From NCBI GenBank assembly GCA_021847245.1, contig JAJZUC010000003.1, positions 46,794 through 110,793 on the forward strand: 64,000 nt of DNA, given 5' to 3'. The notes beneath the pieces are model-generated. The model saw only the letters and a list, made by a program, of their open reading frames with translations. It did no database searches and was not told where the DNA came from. The stretch is from Deltaproteobacteria bacterium (GTDB lineage Bacteria > Desulfobacterota > Desulfuromonadia > Geobacterales > Geobacteraceae). Shown piece by piece: positions 59,100 through 64,000 of this stretch (position 1 is the first letter of the stretch; every line of letters starts with the position of its first letter). A program made the translations under genes and the position numbers.

Positions 59100-60554
59100 T
59101 TAGAATCTGACGTCGACGAGGGAGTTGTCCCGCCGGTCGGTGTAGTAGTAGTCCGAGGCCTGGGCCGTGACGATCGTCTCGTCCGTTGCCTGTCCGCCGC
59201 CGAAGTAGCCGCGGCAGGCCCCTTGTCCGGCCTCCCTTCCCTGGCGGAAGAACTGGTCGAATCCCTGGCCGGTGCCGGTCGATACATCGAAGCCGGACAT
59301 GGTCAGGTTCTGCCGCGAGAAGTTCTCCTTCAGGGAGTCCAGGTTGTTGAGGAGGATGTCCCGCACGTGGCTGTTGGCCGCCAGCACTTCCACCTTTACC
59401 TGCTGGTCGACCACCCGGACGTTGATCCGAAGCTCTCCCAGTTCCTGCGGATTGAGCCGGATCGCGATCTCACCGTTCCCCTTTCCTTCGTGGGCCGCAA
59501 TCCCTTCCTTCACCTGGGCCATGACACTGTCGTGCAGCGCCTTCGACGGCTCTGACGGTGCTGCGGCTTTGGTCGGGGATGGGGTCGGAGCGAGGGTGGG
59601 AGCGACGTCGTGCTCCTTGGCCTCCGCCGGTTCCTTCCGGCTGCCGGAGTCCCGGTTTCCCGCCGACTGCCGTTCGCCGGCCTCGTCCCTGACGATCACC
59701 GCCACCTCCCGGGGCTTGACCTCCGACCCGGCAACGACTTCCTTGCTGCCGGAGGCGGCTTCCCCTTCGGCACCTTCCGCCGGTGCGGCCTGGGCCGCGC
59801 GGAGCGGATGGTCGTTCCCCCGCACGACGGCCGGTATCCGGTCGGGGTAGGCGGCGGTCGGACCCTGCTTGGGAACCGGCGCTTCCTGCTGCACCGGAAC
59901 ATCCTCCATCGTCCGAAGTTCCGGCTTCGGCCCGATCTCCTCCTTCGGCGCCGGAGCGTCGAGGGCTACCCGGAGGACCTCCACCGTGCCGTCTTTCCCC
60001 GGCAGCGCCGTACCGTCCGGTTGTGGCGGAAGGGATGACGGTGCCGGCTGCCGGGGCTGAACCGCTGCCGTCTCCGGGCCCGGGGCCTGGATCGGGAGAG
60101 GAACTGCGGGGGGTACCGCCCGGGTGATGGGGATTTCCGTCTTCGGGAGGACAACGGCCCTGTCGGCCGTCTGCGGTGCGGCAACGGTCCCGGTGGTCAC
60201 TGTCGGTGCGGCAGCGGCAGCGGGGGTCGTCCCGGATACCGCGGAAGCGACGGAAGCCCCCCCCGGAAGCGGCGGGGACGGCAGGATGACGAGGGGAGAC
60301 ACCAGGGCGGCCTGGGCGGTCTGGGTGGCCCCGCTCTCGTCGGTGGTGCCGGACTTCGCCTCTTCGGGTGCAGCCGCGGGGGTGGTTTCGGGAAGCGGTG
60401 CGGCGGCCTCCGCCTCGACGGGACGGGCAACCAGCCCGGCGAAGAGCGCGGCGAAGAGCGAGGAGTCGGCAGCGGGAGCGGCAGGGGCTTCAGATGCGGC
60501 ACCGTTCGGCGGGGTTGCCTGCGGAACGATCTGGAGCAACTGCATGATTTCCAT
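59100..60554 (-). CDS. fliK: FliK, hook-length control protein
   Basis: The 484-residue protein has a long Ala/Pro/Glu-rich N-terminal ruler region (about 1-340) and a C-terminal FliK domain (about 360-460) with Arg-Leu-Asn-Pro-Gln-Glu-Leu-Gly-Glu-Leu. GGAGG precedes the ATG at 60554. It controls the switch of FlhB once the hook is complete. Confidence 0.88.
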   Translation of the reverse strand: MEIMQLLQIVPQATPPNGAASEAPAAPAADSSLFAALFAGLVARPVEAEAAAPLPETTPAAAPEEAKSGTTDESGATQTAQAALVSPLVILPSPPLPGGASVASAVSGTTPAAAAAPTVTTGTVAAPQTADRAVVLPKTEIPITRAVPPAVPLPIQAPGPETAAVQPRQPAPSSLPPQPDGTALPGKDGTVEVLRVALDAPAPKEEIGPKPELRTMEDVPVQQEAPVPKQGPTAAYPDRIPAVVRGNDHPLRAAQAAPAEGAEGEAASGSKEVVAGSEVKPREVAVIVRDEAGERQSAGNRDSGSRKEPAEAKEHDVAPTLAPTPSPTKAAAPSEPSKALHDSVMAQVKEGIAAHEGKGNGEIAIRLNPQELGELRINVRVVDQQVKVEVLAANSHVRDILLNNLDSLKENFSRQNLTMSGFDVSTGTGQGFDQFFRQGREAGQGACRGYFGGGQATDETIVTAQASDYYYTDRRDNSLVDVRF

Positions 60555-60687
60555 TCTTGTTCACCTCCTTCCTCTGGTGGAATGAAACGCGGCTTTTTCC
60601 GCAATCTCGGCGTTGGCCGTCGGGACCTTGGAAAAAATCCACGTTTCTGCAACCTATGTGGTTGTCAAAGAACGAAAATCGAAAAAC

Positions 60688-61224
60688 CTACTTCGCCGCC
60701 ATGTTCTCCCGGGTCCACTTGAGGGCCCGGTCGGGCTTGATGAGCGGCAGGAGCTTGGTGAGATGGCGCTGGTCCATCTGGTTCAGTATTTCCATCGTCT
60801 GCGCCTCGGGGAGCTTGTCGAGGAGACCGGCCGCCTCCGCGGGCTTGAGGGACATGTAGACCTTGAGCATCTTCTGGAACTCGGCGTTGCGGACCTTCTT
60901 CCGGGCGTCGAGGGACTGGTCGAGGGACGCCTTGGCCGCCTCCAGCTCCTTCACCCGGGCGTCGAGGGTGGCGGCCAGGTTCTTGAGCTCCTGCTCCTTG
61001 ACGGCAAGGGCCGCCTCCCGGGCGACAAGCTGCTGACGCTTGATCTCCAGGGCCGTCTCGCTCGCAACCCCCCTGGCACCGGATGCCGGCAGATAGGACG
61101 CCGGGCGCTTCGCCGCATCGGCCCCGGAGGCATGGGCCTCGTCCGCGGGGGGCGAAGAAAGCGGCGGCGCGAGGAGGAGCGCCCCCGACGCCGCCAGAAC
61201 CGGTATCCAGAAGGTGAGGCGCAT
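60688..61224 (-). CDS. MotE-like flagellar protein with MgtE N-terminal domain
   Basis: The 178-residue protein has a signal/anchor, a coiled-coil (about 60-110) and a C-terminal MgtE-N-like domain (Lys-Pro-Ala-Glu-Ala-Ala-Gly-Leu-Leu-Asp). It lies between fliJ and fliK as MotE-type proteins do in Sinorhizobium and others, where they stabilise the motor or export. It overlaps fliJ by one base. Confidence 0.78.
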   Translation of the reverse strand: MRLTFWIPVLAASGALLLAPPLSSPPADEAHASGADAAKRPASYLPASGARGVASETALEIKRQQLVAREAALAVKEQELKNLAATLDARVKELEAAKASLDQSLDARKKVRNAEFQKMLKVYMSLKPAEAAGLLDKLPEAQTMEILNQMDQRHLTKLLPLIKPDRALKWTRENMAAK

Positions 61225-61667
61225 CAGCGGGCGACCTTCTTCTGCACGGCGAGCTCTTCGAGGAAGGTCCGCTCCTTCTCGGCCATCTCGCGGCGGAAGG
61301 CGAGCATCTGCTTCTCCTTCAGGAGCTCCAGGGCCTTCTTCTCCTTGGCGGCATCCAGGAGCACCTCCCGCTTCTCGGTCATCTCCCGGCCGAGGGTGTC
61401 GACCTGGTGCCGCTGGAGCTGGATGTCGCTGCTCTTTCTCCGGAAGAAGTCGCCGTACATCTGCAGCTCGCTGGCGGTGATCCCCGCCGCCTGTTTGTTG
61501 TTGTACTCCACCCGGGCCCGGTCGGCCTCGGCCTCGTGGCGGTCCAGGAGCTCCGTGGCGCTCTCGAACTCGCGCTTGGCGACGGCAAACTCCACCTTGC
61601 GCACCTTCTCGACTTCCTTCCGGTAGTTGAGGACCTGCTGCAGCTGGAATCCGTGTTTGTGCATCAT
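61224..61667 (-). CDS. fliJ: FliJ, flagellar export protein
   Basis: The 147-residue protein is almost wholly helical and coiled-coil with many Glu/Arg/Lys, as for FliJ. It works with FliI in export. The start Met-Met-His is preceded by GGAG. Gap of 60 bases to fliI. Confidence 0.88.
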   Translation of the reverse strand: MMHKHGFQLQQVLNYRKEVEKVRKVEFAVAKREFESATELLDRHEAEADRARVEYNNKQAAGITASELQMYGDFFRRKSSDIQLQRHQVDTLGREMTEKREVLLDAAKEKKALELLKEKQMLAFRREMAEKERTFLEELAVQKKVAR

Positions 61668-61727
61668 GGCAGCGCTCCGAAAGCCTTCTGTTTCAGCGGG
61701 GTTTTACGTGCACCCTTCATTGTGCAA

Positions 61728-63059
61728 TCAGAGTGCCATCCCCTCGTCGAAGAGGTCGCCGAGGGCCTCCACCGCCTGCTCCAGGGAGACCCCGTCGTGG
61801 ATCCCCTGCTTGAGGAAGCCGACCATCTGCTCCATCTTCGCCATGGCGTAGTCGATGGTCGGGTTCGACCCCGGCTTGTAGGCGCCGATGTTGATCAGGT
61901 CTTCCGCCTGCCTGTAGGCGGCCAGGAGCTCCTTGAACCGGGAGGCGAATACCTGCTGCCCCTTCTCGGTCACGTCCATCATCACCCGTGACGCGCTCCC
62001 GAGGACGTCGATGGGGGGGTAGATCGAGCGGGCCGCCAGCTCGCGGTTGAGGAGGATGTGGCCGTCGAGGATGCTCCGCATGGCGTCGGAGATCGGCTCG
62101 TTGAAGTCGTCCCCCTCCACGAGGACCGTGTAGAGGCCGGTGATGCTTCCGTCGAGGAAGCTGCCGGTCCGCTCCAGCAGCTTCGGCAACGCCGCGAAGA
62201 CCGACGGGGTGTACCCCTTGGTCGTCGGCGGCTCCCCGATGGCGAGCCCCACCTCCCGCATCGCCATGGCAAAGCGGGTGGCCGAGTCCATCATGAGGAG
62301 GACCTTCTTCCCCTGGGCCTGGAAGTACTCGGCGATGGTGGTGGCGATGTAGGCCCCCCGCATCCGGACCAGCGGCGGCTGGTCGGAGGTGGCGACCACC
62401 ACCACCGACTTCTTGAGCCCCTCCTCCTGGAGGTCCTTCTCGATGAATTCGCGCAGCTCGCGCCCCCGCTCGCCGATGAGGGCGATGACGTTCACCTCCG
62501 CCTCGGTGTAGCGGGCGATCATCCCGAGCAGTGTCGATTTTCCGACACCGGAGCCGGCCATGATTCCGACACGCTGCCCCTCGCCGCAGGTGAGAAGCCC
62601 GTTGATGGCGCGGATGCCGAGATCGAGGGGGTTGCGGATGGGGCGCCTCTTCATCGGGTTCACCGGGTTGGCGTAGATCGGGTACTCCTCCCGGACCGCC
62701 AGTGGCCCCCGGTCGTCGATCGGCTCGCCGAGCCCGTCGATGACCCGTCCCAGGAGTCCCGGCCCCACCCCGAGGGATGCCTTCTTCCGTTTCACCGAGA
62801 TGAGGCTTCCGAGCCCCACCCCCCGCAGCTCGCCCAGCGGCATGAGGAGCGTCTTGTTGTCCCGGAATCCCACCACCTCGGCCGGGATCGGCTCCCCGTC
62901 GTGGGGATGGACGTGGCAGAGGGTGCCGACGGCCGCGTCGGGACAATACCCCTCGATGACGAGCCCCACCACCTGGGTCACCTTGCCGTGGAAGCGGATC
63001 GGCCTGACCCCCTCGACGGCGGAGAGGTAGCGGGTAAGGTCGACCCTATGCAGGGACAT
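61728..63059 (-). CDS. fliI: FliI, flagellum-specific ATP synthase
   Basis: FliI is the export ATPase. The 443-residue protein has the Walker A motif Gly-Ser-Gly-Val-Gly-Lys-Ser-Thr near residue 170 and Ile-Gly-Glu-Arg-Gly-Arg-Glu. It overlaps fliH by 14 bases. Confidence 0.95.
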   Translation of the reverse strand: MSLHRVDLTRYLSAVEGVRPIRFHGKVTQVVGLVIEGYCPDAAVGTLCHVHPHDGEPIPAEVVGFRDNKTLLMPLGELRGVGLGSLISVKRKKASLGVGPGLLGRVIDGLGEPIDDRGPLAVREEYPIYANPVNPMKRRPIRNPLDLGIRAINGLLTCGEGQRVGIMAGSGVGKSTLLGMIARYTEAEVNVIALIGERGRELREFIEKDLQEEGLKKSVVVVATSDQPPLVRMRGAYIATTIAEYFQAQGKKVLLMMDSATRFAMAMREVGLAIGEPPTTKGYTPSVFAALPKLLERTGSFLDGSITGLYTVLVEGDDFNEPISDAMRSILDGHILLNRELAARSIYPPIDVLGSASRVMMDVTEKGQQVFASRFKELLAAYRQAEDLINIGAYKPGSNPTIDYAMAKMEQMVGFLKQGIHDGVSLEQAVEALGDLFDEGMAL

Positions 63060-63948
63060 GGGCCTTCTCCTCCTCCAGCTTCACCCATTCGCCGGTCCCC
63101 ATGTACGGGGGGATGGCGTCATCGGGAAGGGACGAAAGCTCCCCGAGCTGCTCCGGCTCGGCCGGCACGGGGGTGGCCTCCACCGGGGTGCTCCGCTCCT
63201 CCAGGAGGGTGCGGTAGATCTCGTCGATCTGGGCCTCGATCCGCGCGTCGACGGTGCCGGTGATGGTCTCCACGAGGCAGCCGCCGGGGCCGACCCCGTC
63301 GTCGGGGGCAAGGGTGATCGGGGCATCCTCGCCCAGGCCGGCAAGAAACCCCTGGCGGTTGGCGGCGACCAGCGCATGGTCCCCGGGGTTGAGCCGGACC
63401 ACCACCCGGTCGCGCTCGGCGCACCCCCCCACCGCCGCGGCGATGATCGAGGCGAGCACCCCGGGGTCCTGGGCGATCTCCTGCTGCACGATCTTGCGGG
63501 CGATCATGACGGCGAGCCGGAGGAGGTCCTCCTCGCTCTCCTTCAGAACCCGCTGCCGCAGCCCCGTGAGGGCTGAAACCCCTTCGCGCAGCGACTTGAA
63601 CACATTGGCAAGCCCCCGCTCCGCCTGGCGGCGCCCCTCCTCCATCCCGTTGCAGTAGACCTCGTCGATCTTCGCCTGGAGCTCCTCCTCCGTCAGGACG
63701 ATCATCCCCTCCAGATCGGGGATGGCCGCCACCGTCTCTTCCCCCCCGATGGCTGCGGAGACGCTCCCCTGGCCAGGGGGGGGCCCCACGAGCCCGAAGG
63801 GGACGAAGCCGTCGGCGGCCGGATCGGACTCCTGCTCCTCCTGGAAAGGCGGCGGCGCTGCGGCGATGGCGGCGAAGCTGTACCCCTGCACCGTCGCGCT
63901 CTCCTGCCGGCCGGCCTTGATGATGCGGGCGGTCCTAGACGAGGACAT
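63046..63948 (-). CDS. fliH: FliH, flagellar assembly protein
   Basis: The 300-residue protein has a variable, proline-rich start, and a C-terminal FliH/YscL domain (about 120-260) with Ala-Arg-Lys-Ile-Val-Gln-Gln-Glu. FliH regulates FliI. Its ATG overlaps the end of fliG. Confidence 0.9.
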   Translation of the reverse strand: MSSSRTARIIKAGRQESATVQGYSFAAIAAAPPPFQEEQESDPAADGFVPFGLVGPPPGQGSVSAAIGGEETVAAIPDLEGMIVLTEEELQAKIDEVYCNGMEEGRRQAERGLANVFKSLREGVSALTGLRQRVLKESEEDLLRLAVMIARKIVQQEIAQDPGVLASIIAAAVGGCAERDRVVVRLNPGDHALVAANRQGFLAGLGEDAPITLAPDDGVGPGGCLVETITGTVDARIEAQIDEIYRTLLEERSTPVEATPVPAEPEQLGELSSLPDDAIPPYMGTGEWVKLEEEKAHVPA

Positions 63949-64000
63949 CGTCGCCTCCGCGACCGGCCAGGACCACCTTCCCCTCCTCCTCCAGGCGGCG
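63935..64000 (-). CDS. fliG: FliG, motor switch protein (C-terminal end only)
   Basis: The last 21 codons match the FliG C-terminus: a Leu-Glu-Glu-Glu-Gly-Lys motif then Ala-Gly-Arg-Gly-Gly-Asp-Asp-Val-Leu-Val and TAG. The rest lies beyond the right edge. It overlaps fliH by 14 bases. Confidence 0.85.
   Translation of the reverse strand, partial: RRLEEEGKVVLAGRGGDDVLV

Overview
The window fits a bacterium of the Geobacter group, close to G. sulfurreducens. The evidence is a MacA-like di-haem cytochrome c peroxidase, a GC-rich chromosome and a flagellar gene order typical of Desulfuromonadales. This is an inference from protein recall, not from a database search.

Positions 1 to about 22,600 are a mobile element that has not been fully captured; its left end lies outside the window. 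It carries an F-type conjugation operon on the minus strand (OmpA-like protein, DsbC-like protein, pilin TraA, then TraL, E, K, B, V, C, a 665-residue cysteine-rich protein, TraN, TraW and TraU). Next come a ParM/ParR-like partition pair, three accessory genes including a sigma-70-like factor, an origin with seven 22-bp iterons, a TrfA-type replication initiator, a divergent repressor pair and a large serine recombinase. The recombinase sits at the right end, inside comM, which is cut after its codon for Cys352. The element therefore has the parts of both an integrative conjugative element and a stable plasmid. Its base composition around 16.4-20.5 kb is visibly more AT-rich than the chromosome.

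Positions 22,600-50,150 are chromosomal. They hold trxB, a zinc-type CDF exporter, ilvA, a small glycosyltransferase, folE2 and queC (coupled, queuosine precursor pathway), a cardiolipin synthase, a NifU-like protein, a ferritin-like protein, a HAD phosphatase, a MidA-type methyltransferase, a PAS-GGDEF-EAL protein and a WYL regulator. An MRJP/Yellow-like lipoprotein, macA, a deletion pseudogene and a VapBC-type toxin-antitoxin pair follow. After these comes an accessory redox cluster (pirin, amidohydrolase, Tat-exported molybdopterin protein with a cytochrome b partner, FAD-linked oxidase, AhpD-like protein, isochorismatase-like hydrolase) and a potassium-channel-like protein.

Positions 50,152-50,805 are repeat-rich intergenic DNA. 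From 50,806 to the right edge runs a minus-strand flagellar cluster, read as fliG-fliH-fliI-fliJ-motE-like-fliK-flgD-TIGR02530 protein-flgE, then fliL-M-N-O-P-Q-R-flhB. A textbook sigma-54 promoter lies just upstream of fliL.

The most notable signals are: the hybrid element itself; a recombinase whose stop codon is supplied by comM; a shared 18-bp promoter-like motif in front of both the transfer and partition operons, in an element that encodes its own sigma-like factor; a DnaA-box cluster next to an AT-rich stretch; and several palindromic intergenic repeats.
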